From a virus, in IMG/VR virus record IMGVR_UViG_3300047564_005433, positions 1 through 64,000 of that record: a DNA stretch of 64,000 nt. One strand, written 5' to 3'. Below the pieces are notes generated by a model. That model was not told the DNA's origin. It was given only the letters and a program-made list of their open reading frames with translations, and ran no database searches. Shown one piece after another: positions 25,893 to 33,873 of the stretch. Numbering within the stretch: position 1 is the stretch's first letter; every line of letters begins with the position of its first letter. Position numbers and translations under genes: made by a program.

Positions 25893-26199
25893 CGGCATCA
25901 GCGGCCTCCCCTAGCAGCTCATCAGCAGCTTCCAGATCGGCCTGTTGCATCTGCATGGCTTGACGCAGTTCTAGATTTTCCTTTACCAGCGATGTGACGG
26001 CTTCTTGCATATTGCTCCAGCCTTCCATCATCGTGCAGGCCACTTCCCGCAACTTCTCAATGTCAGTGCATTCGCTGAGCGCCTTCTTGTTGGCAACGAG
26101 AGCAAAATCTCGTTCCATACTGCGTTCAAAAGGCCCCATAATGCCAATACAATCTTGACCATTGTATTTTAAGCCAATGGGAATCGAGAAGGTGCTCAT
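25825..26199 (-). CDS. Coiled-coil protein of unknown function
   Basis: A 124-residue protein on the minus strand inside a plus-strand operon (MSTFSIPIGLKYNGQDC...). The middle and end are helical with heptad-like spacing (LVKENLELRQAMQMQQADLE). It overlaps the converging nuclease gene by 68 bases. The long open frame and protein-like sequence favour it being real, but antisense overlap lowers confidence. Confidence 0.45.
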   Translation of the reverse strand: MSTFSIPIGLKYNGQDCIGIMGPFERSMERDFALVANKKALSECTDIEKLREVACTMMEGWSNMQEAVTSLVKENLELRQAMQMQQADLEAADELLGEAADAVTQFAMKQQSAQAKKFPWPFGW

Positions 26200-26229
26200 T
26201 GCTCTTGCATTGTTTCGTTTAGCCTAGCC

Positions 26230-26556
26230 ATGCAGCGATTTGGCAAACGGTTTGTTTATCGGGTGGACGATGGGAAGGATGCCGTAAAATGCGGGACGGG
26301 CTACCGCCCCTACAAGCTTCCCTGCACTCCTCGCAACCATGAATGGCTGGTCGGACAAGAAGTGGTGTACGTGCAACGCACAGCAGCAGGGTGGATGCCC
26401 TCTTCTATTGTTGGCACCATTGAAGGCTTTGATGCAAGCGGACGCGCCAGGAAGGCACGAGTACGCTGGCATTCGGCTACGAACATTGCTCCTACAATCA
26501 GCTTGCAACGACTTCGGCCCCTCTCGCTAATCAACCATGCTTACCAAGGCAACTGA
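26230..26556 (+). CDS. Small basic protein with KOW/SH3-like sequence
   Basis: 108 residues (MQRFGKRFVYRVDDGKDAVKC...). The middle, EWLVGQEVVYVQRTAAGW followed by GTIEGFDASGRARKARVRW, has the rhythm of an SH3-like or KOW barrel and is basic, which suits RNA or DNA binding. It overlaps the next gene by 20 bases. Not recognised. Confidence 0.5.
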   Translation: MQRFGKRFVYRVDDGKDAVKCGTGYRPYKLPCTPRNHEWLVGQEVVYVQRTAAGWMPSSIVGTIEGFDASGRARKARVRWHSATNIAPTISLQRLRPLSLINHAYQGN

Positions 26557-26746
26557 CGATCTCCTTAAGGATCTTTCTAAAACTGCAGGCGTGCTGCTTG
26601 CGGCTTTTGGCATTCTGTGCTTGCGGGCATGGCTTGTAAGCATTTGCGCAGGCCTACTGTTTCCTGCTTTTTCTTTGGGCTTTTGGAATTGGGTGTTGAT
26701 TGTTGCCACCTTTCGCGCCCTTATTGCTACGGACAAAGCTGAATGA
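26537..26746 (+). CDS. Small membrane protein
   Basis: 69 residues with an N-terminal amphipathic helix (MLTKATDDLLKDLSKTAGVLL) and two hydrophobic stretches (AAFGILCLRAWLVSICAG and FWNWVLIVATFRALIA). It overlaps the ThyX gene by four bases (ATGA). Possibly a small inner-membrane protein; no holin evidence. Confidence 0.55.
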   Translation: MLTKATDDLLKDLSKTAGVLLAAFGILCLRAWLVSICAGLLFPAFSLGFWNWVLIVATFRALIATDKAE

Positions 26747-27450
26747 TGGCCAAGATTGATCCGCTGATGGATGGCATCAGCTTCGTGCGTCTCATTGATT
26801 GGATGGGAAGCTCGCTTGACATTGTTTGTGATGCCAGGCAAAGCTTTGATCAAAGCAGCAGCGAATGGTCCGAAAAGGATCAAAAGCTTCTTAACTATCT
26901 AGTGCAGCACAAACACACTAGTCCGTTTCGTGGCGTGGTCACAAAATGGCAAGTGAAAGCTCCGCTGTATGTTTGTAGGCAATGGTGGAAGCATGTTATT
27001 GGCGGGACGTTCGCTAATGACACGCTTGGCTGGAACGAGAAGAGCTTTCGCTATTGCGAAGCTGATGATGAGGCCTACTACATGCCTCGCGAATTCAGAC
27101 AGCAAAGCTCCAGCAACAAACAAGCCTCTAGTGGGCCTCTGGAGCCCAGTATGAACCAAGTGGCAATGATTGAATATGCCAAGGCTCTTGAGCAGGCAAA
27201 GCAAGCTTACAGGGCGCTGCTGACGCTAGGTGTGGCGAAGGAACAAGCCAGGGGCATTTTGCCAATGGCGACTTTTTCTACTTTTACATGGACCTGCAGT
27301 CTCCAGGCCCTCCTGCACTTTGTTTCATTGCGTGACAGCCCCGACAGTCAAGGGGAAATCCAAGCCTATGCTCAGGCCATGGTAGTATTGGCGCGTCCTC
27401 TTTTCAAAGAAGCATTCGAAGCATTTGAAAGCCATGGCAGCACCTTCTAA
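26743..27450 (+). CDS. thyX: FAD-dependent thymidylate synthase ThyX
   Basis: The 235-residue protein makes dTMP from dUMP with FAD and methylene-tetrahydrofolate. ThyX motifs are visible: HTSPFRGVV (conserved H-x-S-P-F), the signature area CRQWWKHVIGG...GWNEKSFRY, corresponding to RHRxxSxNExSxRY with the first Arg and NE-S-RY kept, and FVSLRDSPDSQGEIQAYA near the C-terminus. It works with the RNR and the Dcd-like protein on dTTP supply. It is the last metabolic gene of the operon and overlaps an HNH gene by 17 bases. Confidence 0.9.
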   Translation: MMAKIDPLMDGISFVRLIDWMGSSLDIVCDARQSFDQSSSEWSEKDQKLLNYLVQHKHTSPFRGVVTKWQVKAPLYVCRQWWKHVIGGTFANDTLGWNEKSFRYCEADDEAYYMPREFRQQSSSNKQASSGPLEPSMNQVAMIEYAKALEQAKQAYRALLTLGVAKEQARGILPMATFSTFTWTCSLQALLHFVSLRDSPDSQGEIQAYAQAMVVLARPLFKEAFEAFESHGSTF

Positions 27451-27985
27451 AATTGTCAATCCCCGACCTTGGGCAGTGCCATTCCCGCGTGCATTCAATG
27501 CCGGAGAAGGCACTCTTTACGAACGCTTTTCTTCGTATGTTTACAGGAAGAAAGACCATGAATGCTGGCCTTGGGTGGGCGCCATCACCCATGCGACTGG
27601 ATACGGGCAAATTACTGAATGGCGAGACAACAAGCGCGTAAGTCGGAGGGCACATCGCTTGGCATGGGAATTTTGCTTTGGCCCAATACCAGGCGAACTA
27701 CTTGTTCGGCACATGTGTCACAATCGAGCCTGCTGCAATCCAACACATCTTCTTCTCGGTACAGCTAAAGATAATTTCGATGACAAAATCAGGGCAAAAC
27801 GCGAAGGTAATTCGGTGATGCTTAAAGGCGAAGACAATGTAAACTCTAAGCTTACGGAGGCAGAGGTAATGGAGATTCGGGCGACCAACGGCAAAACAGT
27901 TCGCCAAATGGCGAAAGAATATGGTGTAAGCAAAACTTTGATTAGCGCAGTTCGCTGCAATAAGGCTTGGAAATCCTTCATCTAA
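27434..27985 (+). CDS. HNH homing-type endonuclease with helix-turn-helix tail
   Basis: The 183-residue protein has a HNH_3-type core: CWPWVGAITHATGYGQ, RAHRLAWEFCFGPIPGELLVRHMCHNRACCNPTHLLLGT with the His, Asn and Cys ligands, and a C-terminal modular DNA-binding tail, KLTEAEVMEIRATNGKTVRQMAKEYGVSKTLI, which is a HTH repeat typical of intron- or free-standing homing nucleases. It overlaps the ThyX stop by 17 bases, i.e. has slipped in behind ThyX without breaking it. The start at 27434 (MAAPSKIVN) is the ATG. Strong call. Confidence 0.85.
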   Translation: MAAPSKIVNPRPWAVPFPRAFNAGEGTLYERFSSYVYRKKDHECWPWVGAITHATGYGQITEWRDNKRVSRRAHRLAWEFCFGPIPGELLVRHMCHNRACCNPTHLLLGTAKDNFDDKIRAKREGNSVMLKGEDNVNSKLTEAEVMEIRATNGKTVRQMAKEYGVSKTLISAVRCNKAWKSFI

Positions 27986-28002
27986 CTAAAACCATTTTAA
28001 TT

Positions 28003-28350
28003 ATGACTGACGCTGTGAATCATCCCCGTCATTACGCTAAAAATGGCGGCATTGAATGTATTGAGGCCATTGAAGCTTCAATGGACAAAGACGATTTCCG
28101 TGGCTTCCTCAAAGGGAACATTCAAAAATATGTTTGGCGTTATGAAGAAAAAAATGGCCTAGAAGATTTGAAGAAGGCCAGTTGGTATCTTGATCTTCTC
28201 ATCTTCAATATAGAAAGCGAGCCGCAACAAGAAGCCGTTGAAGCCCTTGAGAATGCTTCTATGGAATGCAAAGATGGATTCTGTCCAATGCCTGGAATTC
28301 GCTATGACCTTCCTGGAAAGCAAATCACTTTTGCCCCAGTAGAAGGCTAA
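28003..28350 (+). CDS. DUF3310-type phage protein (T7 gp1.7-like)
   Basis: The 115-residue protein begins [24 protein letters not shown] and contains [33 protein letters not shown]. This is the DUF3310 signature found in many phages; T7 gp1.7 of this family is a nucleotide kinase acting on dTMP and dGMP. It fits the nucleotide-metabolism genes upstream. The ATG at 28003 is preceded by TTTTAATT. Strong family call, kinase activity inferred. Confidence 0.85.
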   Translation: MTDAVNHPRHYAKNGGIECIEAIEASMDKDDFRGFLKGNIQKYVWRYEEKNGLEDLKKASWYLDLLIFNIESEPQQEAVEALENASMECKDGFCPMPGIRYDLPGKQITFAPVEG

Positions 28351-28829
28351 GCAGCACTACAACAAAGCCCCCACAAGGGGGCTTTTTCATGCTCAATTTT
28401 TTGGTGCATCGGCAGGACAATCCCTTTCTTTTCGCACCACTCCTCAAGATGCTTTTGGTCAGTGTGAGCGCTAACAAAGCTATTGCAATACACCCACGCC
28501 ATCACAATTTCCTCTCGTTGCTCCGTCCAAAAAGGTTGCACTCGCCACCATTCAAGCATCGGCAAGTCTCCCTTCTTGAGATTACAGCTCTTACATGCCG
28601 GAAGCATGTTCCAGCGCGAGAAGTGTGGGCCGCCTTTGCTCTTGGGAACAATGTGATCAATCGTAAGCTTTTCTCCCCATTCTCCGCAATAAGCGCAAGC
28701 GCATTGCCCAAATGGTCCCCTCAAAAAATAGTCTTCAAAAATACTCTTACGGAATCTACGTTTTGCATCACCAGGGCGAAGTTCAATGAGAGAATAAAGC
28801 AGCTCATCAGGACCATTCGCTCTAAGCAT
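28347..28829 (-). CDS. HNH endonuclease
   Basis: The 160-residue minus-strand protein has an HNH core: [25 protein letters not shown], then [15 protein letters not shown], with the Cys pairs, His, and Asn of HNH_5-type nucleases. The N-terminus ([24 protein letters not shown]) and C-terminus ([15 protein letters not shown]) add DNA-binding or coiled segments. It faces the DUF3310 gene and the terminator hairpin 28364-28387 lies within its 3' end. Free-standing homing or a DNA-packaging-associated HNH are alternatives. Confidence 0.85.
   Translation of the reverse strand: MLRANGPDELLYSLIELRPGDAKRRFRKSIFEDYFLRGPFGQCACAYCGEWGEKLTIDHIVPKSKGGPHFSRWNMLPACKSCNLKKGDLPMLEWWRVQPFWTEQREEIVMAWVYCNSFVSAHTDQKHLEEWCEKKGIVLPMHQKIEHEKAPLWGLCCSAA
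28364..28387 (+). terminator. Strong terminator of the plus-strand recombination operon
   Basis: AAAGCCCCC-ACAA-GGGGGCTTTTT. Located inside the 3' end of the converging HNH gene. Confidence 0.75.
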
Positions 28830-28915
28830 GGCACTATTTAGTTGTCTTGCCCATAGTTTAACGCTAAATAATGCCCCATGAATTTCGTCTAGAATTAGAG
28901 CATTGATTGTCGGCT

Positions 28916-29125
28916 ATGGACAGTTTCAAGGACGGCCTTGCAAATTTCGTAGCCACCATCACGGCTGGCATGTTGCTTTCAACGGGCGCCATGCTTATAG
29001 CCGTAGGCACTCAACAAGCAAGAGTGGCAGTACAAATTGAAACCGTCACAGAGAAGCTTTCTACGCTCACAGACAAGATGAGCGAAATGGAAGCAAGAGT
29101 ACGAAACCTAGAGATTGAACGCTAG
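28916..29125 (+). CDS. Small membrane protein with coiled coil, holin-like candidate
   Basis: 69 residues: MDSFKDGLANFV, then a hydrophobic helix (TAGMLLSTGAMLIAVG) and a long charged helix (VTEKLSTLTDKMSEMEARV). One membrane helix with a soluble coiled coil fits XhlA-type or holin partner proteins. It lies two genes before the endolysin, in the usual place for a holin/anti-holin pair. Inference. Confidence 0.5.
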   Translation: MDSFKDGLANFVATITAGMLLSTGAMLIAVGTQQARVAVQIETVTEKLSTLTDKMSEMEARVRNLEIER

Positions 29126-29155
29126 GCTATTTATATTCCCGTTGCATCTCTCGTC

Positions 29156-29299
29156 ATGAGCGGCATTGAATGGTTCGTGATTGGTGGCATCATTGTTGCT
29201 GCTGTTGACCAAATCATCGAACGCACTCCCTACAAGGAAAACAATATCATCCAGCTTCTGCTGACTGGCCTCAAAGCAGTCTTCCGCGTGAAGGGCTAA
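29156..29299 (+). CDS. Small hydrophobic protein, holin-like candidate
   Basis: 47 residues (MSGIEWFVIGGIIVAAVDQIIERTPYKEN...). One predicted membrane helix (FVIGGIIVAAVDQII) and a basic end. It ends 4 bases before the endolysin ATG, the position expected for a holin. The size is small for a classical holin, so it may work with the 28916 gene. Confidence 0.55.
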   Translation: MSGIEWFVIGGIIVAAVDQIIERTPYKENNIIQLLLTGLKAVFRVKG

Positions 29300-29303
29300 A
29301 GCC

Positions 29304-30248
29304 ATGTGGCCTTCAAATCGGGCTTTCTGGGACGAATGCTTCCAGACAGCCCGTAAATATGGTGCTCGCTATCCTGAGCTTGTGGCAGCACAATGCTGCC
29401 TAGAGAGTGGCTTTGGTAAGCACACGTCTGGTAAGCATAACTACATCGGCGCCAAAGGCGAAGGCACTACTACCACCACTCAAGAATTTTACGATGGTCA
29501 GTGGGTGACTATCAAAGCTGGTTTTATTGATTTTCCTAGCCTTGCTGCTTGCATTGAATACTTAGTTACGCGCTGGTATAAAGACTATCGTCAATTCAAG
29601 GGCATTAATCATGCTCCCAATCGTTACGCTGCGGCACGAATGCTCAAGGAGCAAAGCTATGCCACTGATCCGGCGTATCCAGCAAAATTGTCTAAGCTCA
29701 TGAAGGAATATGCTCCTGAGAGCACTGCTGTTACTATGATCGGCCCCAAGAAACGTCCGCAAGATTTTGGCTTCAAGAAAGGCGATTCGCATTTGATTGT
29801 GAATGATGCCGTTGAGACCATGAAAGCTTTCTCTTTTGAAGGGAAGCTTCTATGGGAAATCCCTTGTCTTGCTCGCGGACAATACAGTGATTTTGAATGG
29901 AAGATTAAAAATTCTGACTGTCCTCCTGGTCTGTACAAGATCGGCGCCATCTACAAAGACTACGAGCGAGTGGGTGATAAGCCTGCCTATGATCGTACGC
30001 TCATGGCTTACGGCTGGTATAGCTTTGACATGGTGGAACTAGAGAATCAGGAAGCTAAATATGGCCGTGCAGGAATTATGGTCCACGGTGGATCCAGCGC
30101 CCTTGGATGGCCTGGAGCTTGGGCGCCAAACCAAGCGCTTATGCCAACTCACGGCTGTTGTCGCTGTAAAAATATTGATCTTCGCGATAAAATTTTGCCT
30201 CTCACTAAAACTGGCACAGTATATATTTCAGTTTTTCAGGAAGGCTGA
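29304..30248 (+). CDS. Endolysin: glucosaminidase-type domain fused to an L,D-transpeptidase-like domain
   Basis: The 314-residue protein has an N-terminal GH73-like domain (VAAQCCLESGFGKHTSGKHNYIGAKG, with the catalytic Glu of LESGFG) and a C-terminal YkuD-type domain (GIMVHGGSS and MPTHGCCRCKN, with the catalytic His and Cys of HGC-x-R). Glucosaminidases cut the glycan; YkuD enzymes act on peptide cross-links as L,D-transpeptidases. A lytic enzyme with both is not the usual endolysin architecture. It lies behind two holin-like genes and overlaps the next gene by one base. Lack of a signal peptide agrees with holin-dependent release. Confidence 0.8.
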   Translation: MWPSNRAFWDECFQTARKYGARYPELVAAQCCLESGFGKHTSGKHNYIGAKGEGTTTTTQEFYDGQWVTIKAGFIDFPSLAACIEYLVTRWYKDYRQFKGINHAPNRYAAARMLKEQSYATDPAYPAKLSKLMKEYAPESTAVTMIGPKKRPQDFGFKKGDSHLIVNDAVETMKAFSFEGKLLWEIPCLARGQYSDFEWKIKNSDCPPGLYKIGAIYKDYERVGDKPAYDRTLMAYGWYSFDMVELENQEAKYGRAGIMVHGGSSALGWPGAWAPNQALMPTHGCCRCKNIDLRDKILPLTKTGTVYISVFQEG

Positions 30249-30652
30249 TGAATTGGCAGTCTTGGTTTAATGCTCTTTGCTACGAACTAGGCTTATGGGC
30301 CGCCTCAAAGCGGCCTTCTCTTGCTCTTCAGCCATGGTTCAAGCAATTAATGGCTTGGTGCAGGCCTGACTGGGCAGAGTGGAAAACCAAAGGCGTCATG
30401 CAGAAAGTTGACCAGCAAGCAAAAACGCTGGTTAAACAATGGGAAGAAGAGGAACGAGAATCAAAAGCAAATGCCCTTGCATGGGAAGCCCACAAGCTTT
30501 TTCCTGGTGCCATCGTCACGCCCCTTCCAGATGCCATTGTTCCATCAGTGCTCATTGAAACAGCCCCACCAGCGAACGCTAGTGAGGCCGTGAAAGCCCT
30601 TGGCGGTGAGCTAAGAATCACCTATCGCTTGCCAGACCAAGGAGAGTCCTGA
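30248..30652 (+). CDS. Protein of unknown function next to the endolysin
   Basis: 134 residues (MNWQSWFNALCYELGLWAASKRP...), Trp-rich in the first half (WFKQLMAWCRPDWAEW), then charged helix (QWEEEERESKANALAWEAHK) and a Pro-rich end. It overlaps the endolysin by one base (TGATG), so the two are coupled. A spanin-like or lysis-accessory role is possible but there is no signal peptide or lipobox. Confidence 0.5.
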   Translation: MNWQSWFNALCYELGLWAASKRPSLALQPWFKQLMAWCRPDWAEWKTKGVMQKVDQQAKTLVKQWEEEERESKANALAWEAHKLFPGAIVTPLPDAIVPSVLIETAPPANASEAVKALGGELRITYRLPDQGES

Positions 30653-30830
30653 GGCGCTTCCATTTAGCAAGCTCCTTCTCGTGATAATCCTCCCACGAAG
30701 CGATGGTTTCGCTAAGAGCCTTGCAGGCCATAGCCGGATCATCGTCCGTTAGCAGCTCTGCAAGAATGTCGGAGAGACCCTCGGTCTGCTGCTTGTACCA
30801 TTCGCCCTCTGCAACAAAAGGAAAGGCCAT
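30618..30830 (-). CDS. Small acidic protein of unknown function
   Basis: 70 residues (MAFPFVAEGEWYKQQTEGLSD...) with an acidic middle (LTDDDPAMACK) and basic end. It is the last gene of the minus-strand structural block. Overlaps the converging 30248-30652 gene by 35 bases. Not recognised. Confidence 0.45.
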   Translation of the reverse strand: MAFPFVAEGEWYKQQTEGLSDILAELLTDDDPAMACKALSETIASWEDYHEKELAKWKRLRTLLGLASDR

Positions 30831-30856
30831 GGGAAGGGGCATATTGCCCCCATAGC

Positions 30857-32080
30857 TTAAGTGATTTCCACCCAGCCGATCATGCCAAGTGCTTTAGCGC
30901 TGACTGCACTATCGACGGTCAAGATGAGAGTGTCGCTTTCGCCAGAAGCATTTTGCCCTAGGGCAAGACGAATGGCCACTGCAATGTCGTAATTATTCGC
31001 ACTGCCTTGACTGACAAAACCTGCGTCAACCACTGTGCCGCCTGTGGCAGTACCACTAGTTGTCACTTCCACATTGCCCCTTTGATTGTCCGCAGCACTC
31101 CAAGTGACGTCACTCAGTGTTGGATTTAAACGCAAACGCCACAACACCACATCACTAGAAGCAGTGGCAGTAGAAATTCTTACGGGGAGAATAACATTAC
31201 CAGTGCGACCACTTGCCATGCGAATACCAGCGGTGATGCGCTCCCCAGATGTATTTGGAACAGTGCTTAAATCGTGATTCACTGAATACACGGCGCCATC
31301 TGGCTCATATCCCCCCTCGCTAAGAATGCTGCTACAAATTTGCTTCATGGTGCGTCCTGAAGCTTGAGCGGAAGCATTGTGAATGCGATAGGACAATGGC
31401 AAAATAGCCGTTGTCATATATGCGCTAGTCAGTGTGTTGTAGTGATTGAATTCATGGCAATAAATGATCTCGCCGTTAATTACAAAGCCAGTCCTCACTC
31501 GCCCCACGCCAAGCCATTCAAGATCGGCAGTGAAAATCTGAGCTTTAGAGAAGTCGAGCGAATCAAGAGTGTTAATGTTCCACGCTGATTGATCAACTAC
31601 GTTTTCAACAACTGCGCCAGACGTGAAGCTTCTGATGACCATTTGCAACGTAGTACCACTTGCCCTAATCATCACTCCATTCTGGTCATCAAAGAAGCCC
31701 ACTTCTTGAATGAGACCTGCTGTTGGAGTGGTGCCAGCGAAGCTTTGCATGATCATCATGCTTTTTCCTGGTTGGTACGGGAAGTATTGCTTAGTTCTAC
31801 GCAGCACTGTATCGCCAGACGCAGTGGTGGTCGTCAAAGCAGTGCTGCTTTCGTTTGTTAAATACGTGACCACGCCTCCATTGGACACGCGATCAAACCA
31901 TTGGTCAGCACGCTTGTTGTAACGCATCGTGCTATCAAAAAGCGTATAGGGAGCGCTCGTGCGAGCACGCCCAAAAGCATCAACTGCTCCACTATCAGGG
32001 CCTGTCTTTAAAATCTGCCCGCGATAATCAGATTGAATGTGAGTTTCAAACTGTTCGCCCCCAGCAATTATTTGTCCCAT
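30857..32080 (-). CDS. Virion structural protein (tail or fibre-associated)
   Basis: The 407-residue protein is Ser/Thr/Gly-rich and beta-type throughout, beginning MGQIIAGGEQFETHIQSD and with GRARTSAPYTLFDST, SFAGTTPTAGLIQEVGFFDDQNG and repeated Thr-rich strands. The early segment G-R-x-R-[TV]-S-x-P-x-TLFDS is one I associate with phage virion proteins found near tail fibres. Not a receptor-binding protein by any clear motif. It has its own -10 box TACAAT (32106-32101) 20 bases upstream of the ATG. Confidence 0.7.
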   Translation of the reverse strand: MGQIIAGGEQFETHIQSDYRGQILKTGPDSGAVDAFGRARTSAPYTLFDSTMRYNKRADQWFDRVSNGGVVTYLTNESSTALTTTTASGDTVLRRTKQYFPYQPGKSMMIMQSFAGTTPTAGLIQEVGFFDDQNGVMIRASGTTLQMVIRSFTSGAVVENVVDQSAWNINTLDSLDFSKAQIFTADLEWLGVGRVRTGFVINGEIIYCHEFNHYNTLTSAYMTTAILPLSYRIHNASAQASGRTMKQICSSILSEGGYEPDGAVYSVNHDLSTVPNTSGERITAGIRMASGRTGNVILPVRISTATASSDVVLWRLRLNPTLSDVTWSAADNQRGNVEVTTSGTATGGTVVDAGFVSQGSANNYDIAVAIRLALGQNASGESDTLILTVDSAVSAKALGMIGWVEIT

Positions 32081-32100
32081 GGAAAAGAATGCTTTCTTTC

Positions 32101-32106
32101 ATTGTA
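32101..32106 (-). promoter_or_regulatory. -10 box TACAAT upstream of the 407-residue virion protein
   Basis: Minus-strand CTAGTACAATGAAAG lies just after a terminator and before the ATG at 32080. The same TACAAT box precedes the tail-protein gene at 42574. Confidence 0.45.
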
Positions 32107-32118
32107 CTAGCAAAAGAA

Positions 32119-32138
32119 AAGAGGCCTTTCGGCCTCTT
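32119..32138 (-). terminator. Strong minus-strand terminator
   Basis: AAGAGGCC-GAAA-GGCCTCTT followed by TTCTTTTG, after the 43-residue basic gene. Confidence 0.75.
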
Positions 32139-32140
32139 GA

Positions 32141-32272
32141 TTATTTGCCTTGTCCTCGCGGAAGCTTTCGACCGTGCGAAGCTTTACTATTTGCTCCATT
32201 GCCTTGGCGCGTGCGCTTGCTTTTATTTGGCTGATGAAGCTTTTGCCCGTTAATGGTTTTGCTTGATGCCAT
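32141..32272 (-). CDS. 43-residue basic peptide, conserved cyanophage type
   Basis: The frame MASSKTINGQKLHQPNKSKRTRQGNGANSK... is rich in Lys, Arg, Gln and Asn and has no hydrophobic core, like small phage internal proteins that bind nucleic acid. It overlaps the preceding gene as TGATG. I recall similar peptides in cyanophage genomes, without known function. Confidence 0.55.
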   Translation of the reverse strand: MASSKTINGQKLHQPNKSKRTRQGNGANSKASHGRKLPRGQGK

Positions 32273-32583
32273 CAGGACCAGGGCACTCCAGTGCCATTAG
32301 TGGGAGTGCGCTGTTGAGAAATTTGCTCTGCGAGAGCGGCTTCAATTTCAGCCACTTTTTCGTCGCCAAACTTTTCCTTCACCCAACCAGTAACGATGTC
32401 CGGCGTAAGTTGCGCATAAGGAATTTCATCATCTTCGTCGGGAGCTTCAAGCCCAAGACTGCCATACGCCGAACTGGCATATGTGCCGTCATCAGCAGAA
32501 ATTGTATAATGAACCGTGTAGACGATTCCATCAGCAAGGTGGCGCTCAAGATTGGCGACGCCCCATTGGTAAGTGATTGCCAT
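32272..32583 (-). CDS. Conserved phage protein (DUF7936-like)
   Basis: 103 residues: MAITYQWGVANLERHLADGIVYTVHYTISADDGTY, then ASSAYGSLGLEAPD, an acidic turn, and TGWVKEKFGDEKVAEIEAALAEQI. The start (strand-helix, then a YTVHW-like segment) and the GWVKEKxG-x-x-KVAEIEAAL end match a family common in tailed phages of aquatic bacteria; probably a small virion or assembly protein. It lies between the integrase terminator and the 43-residue gene. Confidence 0.65.
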   Translation of the reverse strand: MAITYQWGVANLERHLADGIVYTVHYTISADDGTYASSAYGSLGLEAPDEDDEIPYAQLTPDIVTGWVKEKFGDEKVAEIEAALAEQISQQRTPTNGTGVPWS

Positions 32584-32625
32584 GATTAAAAAGAATGGTC
32601 TTTGTTAGTTTAACAATGGAAAAGA

Positions 32626-32650
32626 AGGCGGCTTCTTCGGGAAACCGCCT
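32626..32650 (-). terminator. Terminator after the integrase gene
   Basis: AGGCGG pairs with CCGCCT around a 13-base loop, extended by inner pairs, and TCTTTTCC follows on the minus strand; the stem begins at the integrase stop codon. Confidence 0.65.
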
Positions 32651-33504
32651 CAAAGCACTGGCATCTCGTATTCCTGCGTGCTATTGCAATAGTGCTTGAA
32701 AATCACTTCGCTTGTATTGCCTGCCCAGTTGGCCACTTGTGGCACGGGAATGCCAGCTTCAATCCAGCGGCTAATAGCAGTGTGGCGACAATCATACGGC
32801 CTATAAACATGGGAAATTAGCCCTGCTTCATGCAGAGGCGAAAGCTTTTTCCTGAAATAGCTCTGAAAGGCAAGCCGATTCCATGGAAAAATAAATTCGT
32901 TTTCGCGAGGAAGCTCAGCAAGGATTTCTTGGCAACGAGCATTGATAGGCACCCAACGGCGCTTGTTGGTTTTCGTGCTGTTCTTTAAACCATGAGTGAG
33001 TGTATAGTTTTGGTGTACCAAAAGCTTATTTTCCTTAATATCGTCCCACTTGGCTGCCCTCACTTCTCCAGTGCGCATTGCAGTTTGCAACATAAATTCC
33101 GTGTACCAAGACCAATTAACATCGCGATAAGTTAGCTTCGCTTCTAATGCGGCAAGGACTAGGCCAGTTTCATTTCGAGGGATGACAACGATTTCCTCCT
33201 CGCGTTGAGGAGCCTTTGGCATTTTGAAGCTTGCCAATGGATTGCGAGCAACGATTGCCACGTCTTCTTGCGCCGCCCATTTGTACATAGTCTTGATGTA
33301 CATAGCAACGCGCCTTGAAGTGAGCACTGGCTTCTCTCCTAAAGCCCAAATCATTAATTTTCGTGCCTCGTTAATGTCTTGAATGGGGCAGCGAGCAAGC
33401 CATTTACCCACCTGCTTGTAGTCTGAAGTGAGACTGGTTGGACATAAAGAAATGGAGCGCTCTTCGACGAAGGCGCTCCAGAGGCTTGAGACAGTGGTGG
33501 TCAT
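32650..33504 (-). CDS. Tyrosine integrase
   Basis: The 284-residue protein has the phage integrase layout: an N-terminal core-binding-like domain (LWSAFVEERSISLCPTS...) and a C-terminal catalytic domain with Arg in LQTAMRTGEVRAAKWDDI, the Box II area YRPYDCRHTAISRWIEAGIPV and the Tyr in VIFKHYCNS. Compared with the classical R..H-x-x-R..[HW]..Y set, the first His is replaced by Tyr (YDCR) and the second by WAGN; these are seen in divergent integrases. It should catalyse site-specific integration of the phage. It is embedded in the tail-gene block and ends at its own terminator. Confidence 0.85.
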   Translation of the reverse strand: MTTTVSSLWSAFVEERSISLCPTSLTSDYKQVGKWLARCPIQDINEARKLMIWALGEKPVLTSRRVAMYIKTMYKWAAQEDVAIVARNPLASFKMPKAPQREEEIVVIPRNETGLVLAALEAKLTYRDVNWSWYTEFMLQTAMRTGEVRAAKWDDIKENKLLVHQNYTLTHGLKNSTKTNKRRWVPINARCQEILAELPRENEFIFPWNRLAFQSYFRKKLSPLHEAGLISHVYRPYDCRHTAISRWIEAGIPVPQVANWAGNTSEVIFKHYCNSTQEYEMPVL

Positions 33505-33575
33505 GCTGGTCTTAAGAGGAGACTCAAGTTACCAGCTTTGCAAGGCCTTGTCAAGTCAAAGCCTTCTGGCTCTGG

Positions 33576-33839
33576 CTAAAGAATTGACAAGCCGCCCTTG
33601 TGATCCAGCCCCACTGTAAGAAAAACAGTGCGAGTCGTCTTAATGTCGCCCATGCTTTTCTTGAACTCTTCAGTTTCTTTTTCGGGATACTTTGGTTCGT
33701 ACTGCATGGTTTCCGGGTTCAAACGATTGCACTCGGCATCACCAAGGTGGTAGGTGTTGAGTGCTGCTTGTGCTTCTTTGATCTGCTCAGAGTCAAGACA
33801 AAACGACACTGGCACCTTAAAGGTTGCAATTAAATTCAT
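33576..33839 (-). CDS. Small protein of unknown function
   Basis: 87 residues (MNLIATFKVPVSFCLDSEQIK...), acidic, with EPKYPEKETEEFKKSMG and a beta-strand end (TVFLTVGLDHKGGLSIL). A -10 box (TATTAT near 33868-33873) precedes it. It lies next to the integrase on the same strand; an excisionase role would be speculative, as no HTH is visible. Confidence 0.5.
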   Translation of the reverse strand: MNLIATFKVPVSFCLDSEQIKEAQAALNTYHLGDAECNRLNPETMQYEPKYPEKETEEFKKSMGDIKTTRTVFLTVGLDHKGGLSIL

Positions 33840-33867
33840 GGTTACTAGAGCAAGTGTCTTGCCACCT

Positions 33868-33873
33868 ATAATA
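33868..33873 (-). promoter_or_regulatory. -10 box TATTAT upstream of the 33576-33839 gene
   Basis: Minus-strand CCTTATTATAGG, about 30 bases before the ATG at 33839. Plus-strand reading also contains TATAAT (33867-33872), so direction is uncertain. Confidence 0.3.
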
